Shown piece after piece: positions 1-12,300 of a DNA stretch of 64,000 bases (position 1 is its first letter; every line of letters starts with the position of its first letter). Made by a program: the position numbers and the translations under genes. The stretch comes from Spodoptera frugiperda (Eukaryota > Arthropoda > Insecta > Lepidoptera > Noctuidae), in the NCBI RefSeq assembly GCF_023101765.2, contig NC_064218.1:10168001-10232000 (forward strand), written 5' to 3'. The notes beneath the pieces were generated by a model. That model did not search any database. It saw nothing but the letters and a program-made list of their open reading frames with translations, and was not told where the DNA came from.

Positions 1-51
1 CAATAAATTAAAAGTAACTTAAAAAGCTGACGTCCTTATCAGCATATTAAG

Positions 52-250
52 TTAACTAAAAATCACGATTTACTCACGTAAATTAATGGAGAAAAGCTCT
101 ACTAATTTTGAGTCACAGAAGGACTCTTCGTGCAGTGTGAGCATACGTAGCGACGTCGCGCAGCCTACTCTCTACAGTAGGCTCTGTGACTCGAAACTAG
201 TAGAGCTTTTCTCCATTAATTTACGTGAGTAAATCGTGATTTTTATTTAA
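52..250. repeat. MITE family E, copy 1 (long terminal inverted repeats)
   Basis: The two ends are long inverted copies of each other. The left arm runs from TTAACTAAAAATCACG through TGGAGAAAAGCTCTACTA, and the right arm is its reverse complement, ending near ATCGTGATTTTTA. The centre is short and CpG-rich (CGACGTCGCGCAG). No coding capacity is visible. Related copies lie near 20,799, 24,562, 28,468, 29,113, 43,050 and 59,600. The superfamily is not determined. Confidence 0.75.
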
Positions 251-1179
251 ATAAAAATCATCATGGTGCCTCATCATAGAAACTGGCTTTTATTAAAGGG
301 CATATGTTCAACAAATTTACATTTTTGTCAACGTTTTGTTAAACTATTTGTTTTATTTTTTAATAGAATAGATATCTTTATTCATATTATGCTGTGGTTT
401 GGTTGACCGTCCTTCAAACATGTTCCTTATGTAATATTTCATGCTACAATTACCCTTCCAATTTAATTTTACTTGGTGCCTCATAATTCCATGAAATATA
501 GAAGACAAAATTACAAAAAAAATTCAAAGCTAATAAGGGTTAACGTTTTTCTACTCATCATATGACACTAATAACATAGTAACATTAGCGCGCTTACTCT
601 TGACGCTCTGGAGCAAATTTATTAAGAGGACCCGGTGCCCCTTTACAGGTGTTGAGGGTGGCCACCGGGGTTTAGGGTGGTAGTTTAGTGAGGTAAAACT
701 CCCACACTCCCTAGTCTTTTATCCCCAAAAAGCTAGGCGCCTTTTGAAGGTTTCCCCCCGTCATCAAAAATAGAGGGCTTACTATTGAAACTAATCTCAA
801 TATTAATGCAACTTAATCTATTGGCAGTCAAAGACTTGATAATTATTCAATGTCAAAACTATACAATCCCAATCGTATCTGTTATTATCCTTATAACGAT
901 TTATCAATCAATTTGTGTGATCTCAATTATCATTGTTGTCTATAATTTTCTTTTATAATCTTAATTAACATTTCACTTGGAATTTAGGCACCAAGTTAGC
1001 GGTTTTCCTGTGATGGTTAAGTTAAATTATACTATGAGTCGTAGCAAACTAGCTCAGAGAATTTGGACTTAATATTAACTATTTTATAAATGACAATCCA
1101 ATCTCCACTTTAGTGTTGTTAACTAATTAGTTAGACTGAATTAATTCATTAAATACTATTAAAAATGTCAGACTTAGGG
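251..1179. other. AT-rich flank without recognised gene
   Basis: No open frame or splice-consistent exon is visible. The only compositional anomaly is a GC-richer patch at about 620-775 (GGTGCCCCTTTACAGG and a GGTGGCCACCGGGG block), probably an old repeat fragment of unknown family. Confidence 0.5.
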
Positions 1180-1335
1180 CCCGGCCCCACTTCTACGTTG
1201 CGCTACGTCACTCGTACGCATATATTAATCAGGCAAGATAGCGGCCAAACATCGACCCATTAATAGTCAATAAAACAAAAAATGATGCTGTCAGACGACG
1301 CAACGGACAAAACTGTGAGCCTGGGGCCTCACATC
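1180..1335. repeat. Degenerate repeat with GC-rich ends and a LINE-tail-like core
   Basis: The left edge (GGGCCCGGCCCCAC) and right edge (GAGCCTGGGGCCTCAC) are roughly inverted. Between them is a stretch near 1,225-1,262 (CAAGATAGCGGCCAAAC, then ATCGACCCATTAA) that resembles the 3' end of the non-LTR element at 14.7-18.4 kb (GAGATAGCGGTCAAACG, then TCGACCCATTAA). Confidence 0.4.
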
Positions 1336-1638
1336 ACAGGAGAATCGCTAATCCGATTTGCAATGTGATAAAAATATATTGTTTTTTTTTTTGTGTATGG
1401 CAATGTTGTGTTTTCCAATTAGTTTTACCAAATAGTCTAAGGTTTCCATATCCTATGGTTTTGGGTGCATCTAATTTGATCGTGAACAGGGACAGAGGGA
1501 GGCACACACTTTTTATGATTTTAATTCGAAATGACCAATTTTGTGGTTAGTTTTGTGGTTAAAATGAATTGTGTTTGTGATAATTTTTATTATTGCGATA
1601 AGCGTTTGGTGAGTGTGGTCGGTGATTATTTTAGATTA

Positions 1639-1769
1639 TTAATTCGTAATGTTGTTGAATTTCCAAATTCAACAACATTACGAATTAATATAAATTTATA
1701 TTAATATGAATTTGTTGAATTCGTAAATTCAACAAATGTCCTTTAAGTTCTTTAAGGACATTTAAAATT
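1639..1769. repeat. Three consecutive hairpins
   Basis: Three inverted repeats lie end to end. The first has about 24-bp perfect arms around CC (TTAATTCGTAATGTTG and complement). The second has about 12-bp arms (ATTTGTTGAATT). The third is a near-perfect AAATGTCCTT hairpin. No coding potential is seen. It may be a foldback element remnant. Confidence 0.6.
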
Positions 1770-2207
1770 GTAATGAATTCTGAGTGCGTTCAAAAAATCT
1801 AATGTATTTATTTTTTATCAAGCTGATAATTGATATAGTACTAATATCAAGGACTGCACATATTCTTAAAGTAACAACGAATAAGAGGTAGAAACATATT
1901 GAGCAGTGTACTACGTACATTTCCGTATGTTGCCAGCTTTGAAAAATAATAGGAATTTTGTTTTTTTTATTAAAAGATGTGTCCACTCTGTGCCTGTCTC
2001 AAATTGTAAGTGGATAGTTTCGAACAAATTGTCAAACTTGTGTTTGTAAGAGAAAGTGGTGGAGCTGCATGGAATTGAATAAAATTTTGTTTTAAATTAT
2101 CTTGTTTTTCTTTATAACCTCTTTATGACTATATATGAAGCCATGGAAAATCAGTATAAATTGACCGCTGGACGTGCGAAATTATAATATAATGCGAGAT
2201 CATAATA

Positions 2208-2361
2208 AAACTCATACTAAGGGTACTGACCCTTAGTATGAGTTTGCTTTACGTTTAAAGTAATCGAAACGAGAGCACGTTCAGCGCTCTGATTGGCTAG
2301 TTTATTTGAGTCGTCCAATCAGAGCCCTGAACGCGCTGTCGTTTCGATTGCTTTACTAAAA
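2208..2361. repeat. MITE family F, copy 1, preceded by a perfect 17-bp hairpin
   Basis: It starts with a perfect 17-bp-arm hairpin (AAACTCATACTAAGGGT, 4-nt loop). A near-palindromic body follows, whose arms carry ATCGAAACGAGAGC and the CCAAT-box motif CTCTGATTGG with its complement CCAATCAGAG. The same design recurs near 4,746, 9,625, 12,604 and 26,428, so it is a mobile family rather than a unique structure. Confidence 0.75.
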
Positions 2362-2816
2362 GGTACTGGTTATATGTAGGTTGATGTGTAACTATGTGTA
2401 GTAGGAGATATAAGATATAATTACTCTTTTTCATTTGATTAGAATTTCAACCTTATCCTTTTGTAACAAAGTTGAAAATACTATAAAATAAAACATCCAA
2501 CTAATATTAAAATTAAACACTTAGTCTAGGAATTCAGGATACAGGTTTTCAGATATTAGTCCATGATGTTAATAATACACAAAAACATTACTTATAAAAC
2601 TTTTATTACTTTTTGTGTAACAAAATATAAATTTTAACTTAATTTTACGGGACTATGTCCCGGATATAAAATAAGATCGATTTATTTTCGTAAATTACAA
2701 ATTATTATAAAAAAATAAAACTAGAGAATTAAAAAATGCCAGCCATACTATGGCACATTATGTCGAATATAAAAAAATATATTTTTAGATATGGCTTTCA
2801 AACTAATCTTACAAGC
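2362..2816. other. 3' flank of the transglutaminase gene; weak poly(A) candidates
   Basis: No exon is visible. On the minus strand AATAAA occurs at 2,681-2,686 and at 2,602-2,607. These lie 530-620 bp past the transglutaminase stop codon and are candidates for its polyadenylation signal, but nothing in the sequence chooses between them. Confidence 0.3.
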
Positions 2817-2940
2817 TAACTGCCACACTCAGAGTCATTTAATGGTTACTTAACCCAGTCCTTAGCAATTGTTTTCGATACAAAATCGTTACTAAGGAAT
2901 AGTTTAAGTAATCATTAAATGACTCTGAGTACGGCGGTTA
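2817..2940. repeat. MITE family J, copy 1
   Basis: Short element with terminal inverted repeats: TAACTGCC at the left edge and GGCGGTTA at the right, with the subterminal pair CAGAGTCATTTAATG and CATTAAATGACTCTG. About 124 bp and non-coding. Sister copies lie at 18,922-19,046 and 61,069-61,182. Confidence 0.75.
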
Positions 2941-3218
2941 ATGTACTGATCCTTGGCGCTGCCTTCATAGTAATATATTTTTCCTTACAATAATAAAAAA
3001 ATATACATTGGCACATACGACTCACATAAAACTATTTTAAAAATTAACAAAAAATAAAATACTTCAATTTTTTTTAATTTACGTATTTTTGAAGATTAAA
3101 AAAAATATAAAATTCTTAAATAAACATGACTAAAGTATACTCGTAAAAATCTAGAATAAAGTACAAAAATAATGGTTGTAACGTAAATTAAGCCTTAGTG
3201 ACTAAAGAATAAGGTGCT

Positions 3219-3311
3219 CTATGCTTCGTATACTTCTACCGTTGCTGCTCCGTTGATGTCCTTCAGTTCTGCTGACTTGAAAGTCGCCACGAAGTTGATG
3301 CTGCCAGGTTT
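3219..3311 (-). CDS. Tg: Transglutaminase exon 14 (C-terminal)
   Basis: Last coding exon, phase 0, residues 679-708, starting KPGSINFVATFKSAEL and ending VEVYEA before TAG (3,221-3,219). The acceptor CACAG precedes 3,311. It completes the second C-terminal barrel. Confidence 0.92.
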   Translation of the reverse strand, partial: KPGSINFVATFKSAELKDINGAATVEVYEA

Positions 3312-6300
3312 CTGTGTAAAGAAAAAGAATTTGTTATCAATGGAATGGTGAAGCTAAAATAATCGTAGTATATTTATCTAAAGAGTGTCTGAAGTCCGGA
3401 AATTAAATAAATAGTAGGTTCGTGCTGTTAGCCTATTCTGTAACTTTCAATTGGACTGCACGGTTGGTGCGGAGGCTGGGCTCAATTCCCGCACGGAATC
3501 TCTTTGGGTTCGCATGTCATTATTGTGAGAATAATCTCGACCACTAACGAGCGAGAATGCGACCGACTTCACTTCGAAAGTTCAAATTCACATTTACAGA
3601 ATAACCTAACTGTAGAATTTTTTTAGCTTAATCTTCAATCAATAACAACTTACTTTAGGCAGTATAGGTATCTCCACGCTGATTGGTTCCTTGGGTGCAG
3701 CATCAGAAGCCTGCAGCTTCAGGGTGCGGCCTTCGATGCCTGAAGAGGACAGTCTGAACTCACACCCAGTCAGGCCACGGTCGAGGGGATTCGTGAACGA
3801 GAGGATCGCTGTCGCTGGCTGGTTCCAGATCAAGTCTTCGTTGAACTGGAAGGTAAAATTATAAATTGTAAGTCTTCAGGTATTATAAAAGAAAGAAGGT
3901 TGGGAGAGCCATGCTTCGGCATGAATGGGCCGGCTCGACCGGAGTGATATCACGGCCTCACAGAAAACCGACGTAATTCGTCGTGGGAGTGAGTTTACCG
4001 GAGGCTCAATTATCCCCCTTCCCAACCTTCCCGATTCCCAAACAATCCTTAAATTCCTAACTCCCAAAAGGCCGGCAACGAACTTGTAATGTCTCTGGTG
4101 TTTCAAGTGTCCATGGGCGGTTGTTTTCTTTCGTGTTTATCTATTTATTTGTATGAACGCAGTAACGTGAAAATTTCTACAGTTATTTTCACTTCACCAA
4201 TAGATAGCCTGATTCCTATGGAGGGCAATTTAATATAGTTCGAGCCAGGCGGAGCAGTAGAATCCCTTGAAACAGGTATTTAGATTCCCTGTCAGTAATT
4301 TAGAACTACCGAAAAAATACATCATCTTTTTTCTTCTTAATAGTAGATAGTGGTGTTGTTGTCCAACTTACCTTGATGTTAATATTAGGCTTGATGATCT
4401 GGAAGTCGTCCTCCTCCGCCCAGGATTGCTTGGTCTCCATCACGATAGCCATTGCAGAGATCTTCATGTTTTCATATTCCACTAACTTTGGCAGATAGTC
4501 GTCCGATTTCACCGAGAGCACGATCTGGTCCCCTATGCAAAAATGTCACATAAATATTAGAACAGTTAAATATATTATAACTAACGATAAATATTAGAAC
4601 AGCTGACAAAACAATACTAAAGACCTTCCAAACTGTCTGACATTAGTGACTATCCTTACTCTTTCCATGCATGGCTGTCATAAGAGCCGACTAAAGGACT
4701 ACAAAGACAAATACTGGACAGTAACGCTCTCTGATAAACCTGGAGGAAACGAGAGCGGGTATGGCGCTCTGATTGGCTGGCGCGAATAAACAAACCAATC
4801 AGAGCGCCGAACGCACTCTCGTTTCGTTTTCGTTCAACGTAAAGCAAACTCGTATTAAGGATACCGAAGTTTTTAATCTGCAATCTTCACACCGTTTGTC
4901 AAGTACTGAGATTACGGCAAAACCTCCTATCGTGGGGCAGTTAATATTGAAATTAAATGAAGAGAAATTGTGATCCACTTACTTTTGCCACCATTGATAA
5001 ACATGTGTCCTTCAGCCTTCTTGATGACACCAGCTCTCACTCCGTTGTAGTACACGCTGTTCGCTGTCAGAGATGCCTTTATGTTGCGGCCCTAGAAAGT
5101 GAAGAACAATCTTTGTATATTGCTCACAATGATAAAATATCACCACACACATACAACGTCACACCTTATATCGCCGAAGAGGTAACCTTACGGCACGCAA
5201 TGCCGTTATACAATGTACACCCACTTTTCACTATTTGTGTTATAAGTCCCATGCTATTGGGGGTGAATCTATTGCCATATACTACTGGGCACAGTTACAA
5301 ACTCCGTGTTACTACCGAGAAATTTTCGAAAATCCGAAAAAAGCCCAGTAATTCTTTGTCCGACCCGGGAATCGAACCCGGGACCCCTTGTCCGGCAGTC
5401 GCACTTGCGACCACTCGACTAACAAGGCAGTCACTATTTTTAAGCCATATTGCAAAATGTTGCCTTTTATTAAAAGGAGACCCATAGTCCAATGGTAGAT
5501 CATTATTAGTGATTGATAGAAACAGAATGGGGTGTTTATATTCTTACCTCACTAGATGTATTCTCAATATCAACGATGACCTTGAAATCTTGTCCAATAG
5601 GCACTGTGTCCACGTCACACAGTTTGAAATTGATGTCATTTTGCATACTGCTAGCTACCGAGTAATATCTGTGAATAAAATATTATAAATTAGAAACAAA
5701 ACCATTTATATAATTATCTTTACGTTTAAACATTTTGCTGTGATTATCCCTATTATGCGAAATACAGATATCTGTTTACGGATTTTAAATCTTACCTCTT
5801 AGCTCTCTCAGAGAACCGAACTCCGTTCATGAGAGCAAGTCGCTCAGAGGCTGTGCCCTCCCTGAACTTGTACTGGTCGATGATATCCTCCCGGTCCTCA
5901 TCACCGTTGGGGTCAAACACGTACGGTTTCTTCGTGAGGATCATGCGGCCAATGCTGAACAGAAGAATAAGAATTTGTATGTAAGTCGCGCCGTCTTTTA
6001 CAATAATGTTACATTGTTATAGTGAAATTTCATTCAAATCAAGATACTAGCCACCCGATACTAGATGCAATGGTGATATATTATGCATGTATTATACATA
6101 TAAACCTTCCTCATGAATAACACTCATTAAAAAAATTGAATCAAAATCCGTTGTGTAGTTTAAAAGAATACAGGGACATAGGGACAGAAAAAGTGACTTT
6201 GTTTTATACTATGTAGTGACTAACAAGAGGACTCACTGGTAAGTATTGCTGCCGACCATAGCGAAACCAGTTTCCAAGTTAGGATCGATCCTCCACTTCA

Positions 6301-9300
6301 TCAGGTCAGCGTTGACTGACGCCAGCATGAACTCCACATCGTAGTTCATTCCTATGGCTCCTTGCTTGATGGCTTCTAGAGGAGCTGGACCGCACTGGTA
6401 CATTCCTCGGGAAGTCTCCTGAGGAGTAGCATCAATGGCTTGCCAGCCTCCATAACCTGGTGAGAGTTGGTAAATTAGTGTCATCAACATTTCATTTTTA
6501 AGATCCCGTGAGGCAGAGAGCCTTAAGTTATTTTCGGTTTCACCCAAAGCGTCTCCCGCCTTGGGTGAAAGTCATTGGATGATTTTCCACCCTTAAAAAA
6601 AGTTCTTATCTGTTTCAAGCGATTTAGCTATCTATATGTCCTGAACTGTGTTCAGGTCTACATTTGCATAGGTTATAGCTACCTTTTTGAGAAATACTTA
6701 AACATAGTTTATAGACAGGTAATATGTTTTACTTACCAGCAGGCAGATCAGGTCTGGACATCCAAACATCGTTCCAAACGTGGTAGTTCCAGATGGAATC
6801 GGTCTGTTCTGGTTCAGCGTTGCTAGGATCGTAGCCCAGCTCCTCCATAGTCTCCGAGAAGTATTTGTCCACGGTCAGGGTGCTGTTGGCGTCGTGAGCT
6901 GATACCAAGTTGGAGACTACTCGAGATGGGATACCGAGGGCACGGCACACTGGAATAGAAGATAATGCAAAATTAGGCACTTATACCATGACCGTTGATT
7001 AAGATGTCGTAAATCCTGTATTGTAATGGGTAAATGGAGCAAGCGGTCTTTGATATCCCGGTGTAGGTGATCTTACACCTTCTGCAAGGGGAGATCAAAA
7101 ATTATACCTAATCTGAGTTTGTCAAATCGTCATTTATTCATCATAAAGCTAGGTTGTTCTTAAGCAGTTACCAGATAACCTAACTACAACGACTTACTAT
7201 AAGTGAAGTGTATCTTTCGAAAGCGTAATTAAGGTAAAGTCCTCAAGAAATTCATGAATTTGGCAGGGGCACTGCCGTGCCCCCAGATTAATATTAAGAT
7301 AGAGAGTCAATTCAAGGAACAGTTTGTTATTTTTTATACCATTTATTAAGTTAATGTAAGTCAGATAACCTTCTTATCTGAAGCTATAGGTACACTTATT
7401 AATTTATCTGTTTTTGGTTACTGAACTTAAGTTTCAACTGTATCATTATTTTCTCAGTGCATAGGATCATTCATGCAAGAATTATCTATACAGATGCTTA
7501 ATGTCTTGTGAATGATTTTGTGTAGGGCTGATTCTTTCTCTCTTCTTTCTACTTGGCAGGCTATCTACATTTTTATTTCTGAATGCACCCATTTTTGCAT
7601 GAGATACGTGAAATAATCAGCATCCGTCCATGGCACCCGCAACTCCACAGGAATAACAAATGCGTTTTGAACAAAGCGCTAACTCAAGTCCTACTTTTCA
7701 AATAGTTAATTTTTTTACTGGGCTTTTTTTTAGTTTTTCGAAAAATCCTCAGTAGTAGCACGGAGTCTAGAATTGTGCCCAGTATGTGGTATGTGCGACA
7801 TTGAGTGCCGTAATGTGCACCTCTGTCCTATCCCTTCGGGGATAAAAGGTGTATCGTTTTCTAATTTTCTTTCAGTAAGAAGGGTACTCACCAGTAGTGA
7901 CAACACCAGCGAAGACCCAGCACTGTCCGTAAGACACAGGTTCCTGTGTCTCCAAGAATTGGGCCAGGATGTCCACGGAGCCGGTCCACTCGGACGGAGC
8001 TGTTCCATCGTCGTACATCCCGTCCCAACGACCCACTAGTACACCACCATCATCGTTGGAGTTCACGATACGGGAGATGGCACGAGTCACCTTTACTGGA
8101 TCACCACGGCTGGAAAGAAAAAGAAAACATTAGATTTTGAGAACAAATCGTTAAATTTTTTGCCTCACTTTTCCTGGTGGAATGTTACTGTTACTTACTA
8201 GCCTCACTATTACATGTGACTTATAACACAAATGGAGAAAACTGGATGTAGGTACATTGTATAGCGGCATTACTGCCGGTAATGTGCAGAGGTGCACCCT
8301 TGCCTACCCACTAGGGGATAAAAGGCGTGACGTTGCTTTGTTACTTTTATTTTCCTATGAATATCTGAATATAGGGAAAAGTATATTTATGGATTGTTAG
8401 GTAATTTTACATAAGGTTTGTTTGTTAAGTTTTTTTTAATTTCTGTGAAACATATATGTAAGTTACAAAAACATGTAGATAGTCCGGTCTTATTACAAAA
8501 TCTGAGTAACATTTTACTTACAAAATCGTCATTCTTTATCAACAATTATATTGAAATTGCGAACTAAAGACGTGTATTGTGAATTACTTTTGAGTATTTT
8601 TATCAAAATGACTAGATATTTCCGCGTGGTTTCACCCGCTTTGCTCGTCTTCTATGGGTCTTAGCGTAAAATTTTATAGCCTACAGCCTTCCTCGATAAG
8701 GTAGGTAAGGTAGCTCCTGAGATTAAGGTGTTCAAACAACCTCTTCAACTTTATAATATATTAGTATAGATATAGATATTTATAGATTATATTTCTTATT
8801 AATTTTTAAACAAAAACAATAGGAAAAATCATTGAGAAAACAAGTATCTAATGCAAGAGGATCCCTTACAAATATTTTATTTTGTAACGTATTTAAATTG
8901 ACATCATGCTGCATGCGTTTCCATATGCATACTGCGTATGTCAGCGGCGAACCAATCACGTTTACTGATGCTATCACAATAGCCTTCAGAAATACAGATT
9001 GTGTTTTAAGAAAATTATTAATGTATGTATGTATTACTTCATCTTTTGTTATTCGTCGAAGTACAGATAAAACCGCAGAACTAGCCAAGATTCCACTAAT
9101 AAAATGTGCTATTTAATTGATTCCAAATTGTGTACAAACTTTTGGCAATCGGAAAACATTGATATTTTGCGTGACCATGAAATACATTCGCTGGATGCTT
9201 GTTTTTGAAGGAGAAATCGAGTAATGAAGTCTCCCGCCTTGTGTGAGGCGAGAGGGCGTGTCAGACTCTTACTGACTAAAAACCATCCTGTTTCTATTTC

Positions 9301-12300
9301 TGCTTTTCCAGCTGAGTCCCGGTAAGAAGTTCTACTATGAAGTCCGCAGCTCTCGCTGATAGCTTGCTAGGAAAAAGTTAATATTTACCGAAATATTAAC
9401 TTTTCCTCAATCTTAACTACCAAAACAGCATCAATGTATGTAGATAAACGTAATTTATCCTAGACAATTAATCTCGGACACAATTGAAAACTTGCCAATT
9501 CAATAAATCAGCCCATTTCCACGAAATTCTATTTGTAGGTGTAATTATAAATATTTCCTAGTAACTAATGAGTGAGCTGATGTTTAATAAAGTTTATCTG
9601 ATTCAAATAAATGTCTTGTGAGCTCAGTACCCTTAGATAAAACATAGCTACAAGTTAGCTTTATGTTTTATCGAAACGGGAACGCGTTTGGCGCTTTGAT
9701 TGGCCGGCACGAATAAACCAACCAATCAGAGCGCCGAACACATACTAAGGGAAAGTGACCAAAAGAAGACGATTATCACACGTCACTTCACTCGACATGC
9801 TTCTATTTTGATATTGCAGTAACTTACATAAAGTTTCATTTTTCAAAGTTTGACTACCTCTACAACAACTAGACTCGAGTTACCATACCATACGCCTCTG
9901 CTCACCCCTTCTCCTACATAACATTAGTTTAATATAATTTTGCACGATGTAAAAAAAAATCCTACTTACTGCTTGAAAGGCAAATCAGCTCTATCCAGCA
10001 TAAACATGCAGGCAGGCAGCACGACGGCATCGAACTGCCCAAACAGCCATGGTTTCCCTCTAGTTGTCTTCACGGGACCAACCCATACTTTGCCCACATC
10101 ATTCAGCGCGTACTCCTGAAGTAGAGTTTTTTCTTCCATGTAGGTTTGGTCATCTAGAAGAAAAGTAAGATTCAGCAATTTTGTTAGAGTCTTCTTTTGT
10201 CGGTTAGTGGACCAATTGAAGAGATCCTGTTTGACTGATCGATGACCAGGTGGTAAACGATTAGCATCGCCCGTGGTCACCTGCTCCACGAGAGGAGACA
10301 TAAGTTAAAGTACATAAGGTTAGTAGAGTCAAAGTCTATGCAATTAGAAATGTTGGATACTCATGATGATACAATGCAACTTAGACTGCACGGTGGCTGG
10401 GCAACCGGCTGCCGCGTAAAGTATAGGGTTCGATTTCCGTACGGAGCAATTCTATGTGTAATCCACAAATTGTTGTTTTGGGTCTGAGTGTCATGTGTAT
10501 GTGAACTTGTATGTTTGTGAACGAATACACGACACAGAAGAAAAAAATCGTATCTCTCTTAAAACCTTCTTACCAGGAATCCATGGGTTGAAGAGGATGT
10601 AGATGTCCTGATCGAAGTCGTAGACAGTGCGTTCCCCGCCATCCCTCTGCCATGTGACCACACGGAGCACCCAGGCACCCACTGGCGCGGTGACCGGAGC
10701 TGATACCTAACAAATAACATTATTTTAAACACCTAGCGAAAAACATTATTTTAAACACCTAGCGAAAAACATTATTTTAAACACCTAGCGAAAAACATTA
10801 TTTTAAGGACCTGGCGAAAACATTATTTTAAACACCTAGCGAAAACCATTATTTTAAACACCTGGCGAAAAACATTATTTTAAACACCTAGCGAAAAACA
10901 TTATTTTAAACACCTAGCGAAAAACATTATTTTAAACACCTAGCGAAAAACATTATTTTAAAAGTCATCATTAAAAACAGCCCGTGCCGTGACAGATCCA
11001 CTGCTTAGCACTGGATTAAGTAGTCTGCTTTACATAAGTCGATTTGTCGTAATTTCCATGCTTCATAACACATGGGTTGGTAATCGTAGTTCAGGTTTAT
11101 TACGCTGTTATCCAGTTTCTGAAAAATAGGTATTGTACGAGCAAACCCGTACATTTTGTATTGTTTAGTAATAATGCTGACGCTTGCACTCACGATGCGG
11201 TGCACAGCGTTCCATTCGCCTATAATTATTTTTGTGCCAATAAATCCGTGTTACAGTAAACATTGTTTTACTTAAACTCCCTAACTGGATCGTACTCATA
11301 ACATTTTAACATTAACAAACTAGGTGTAAGGTAATCACCGTACAGGTATGTATATTCGTATTCATTGAGGACACCCACGGTTAGAGTAGGGTTGTTAACA
11401 AATTAATTGTACTCTACCATCATTACACAACATGGTTAGGTACTATTAAAATGTCCTTTATTAAATACTGAAGCTGCTAATTACTGATTCACTGGGTGCA
11501 GTGTCTACTAATGTGTTATTAAATGATTACAATCAAACGATAAAATTATTAATAATATACCGAGTTATTAATAAAAGAGATATACAAGGGTAAAACAATT
11601 AATTTATGAATAACGACTCGTTTTAAGTTTACTTGTAATAGTTGTACTGGATACTAAGACTGGTATGGTGCTTGTGTTTGCAGACGTATCATTTTACATT
11701 TTTAACCGACTTCTAAAAAAAGAGATTCTCAGTTTGACCTCTATTAGAAAGTATGTTTGTGTGCGATTATCTCTCATTTGCCTAAACGGATTTTGCTGCT
11801 GTTTTCAGCATAGTATTTTGCAGACTTAGGACGTTCGCACTTGGACTTTTGAAGGCGGTTCCATTTTTTTAAAGCCAATTGTTAAAATAACACAACACAT
11901 CGTACCTATATCGTCTTTTAATTTACGATTAACAAAATTGATGGAAAATATCTTTCCGAAACTAACACTGCATACCTATTTATTGCGATGTTTCTTATAA
12001 CAATATTATAAGTTGTTATTATTCATAATACTTCAACAATAATTAATAACATTGCGATAAATTATGATTATTGCATTAAAATATTCGAATAAGTTGTAAA
12101 ACTTGAAATTTAATGGGCGTCATTAATTTACTTAGAAGATATGTATTGTATACCATAATATTGCGTAATATTGCGTAACTAGCTTCTGTCAACAGTTTTG
12201 CGTATTACAGAGATAATACTTAACTATTAAGTAGTGGCACTTATCGTTCTAAATCCATCTGTGTGCCTTTTAGATGTTAATGTAATTTGGAACTTAGGCA

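Noticed and set aside
5350..5430. tRNA gene
   Set aside because: The tRNA-like boxes are at the head of a dispersed SINE with a long unrelated body; no complete cloverleaf is evident.
4957..5487. 176-codon plus-strand frame
   Set aside because: It is antisense to transglutaminase exon 11 and then runs through SINE B; no family resemblance.
8780..9116. Opposed frames of about 100 codons on both strands
   Set aside because: Both strands open over the same DNA, no domain, located mid-intron.
10715..10962. CRISPR array
   Set aside because: Units are contiguous without spacers, in a eukaryotic intron; it is a minisatellite.
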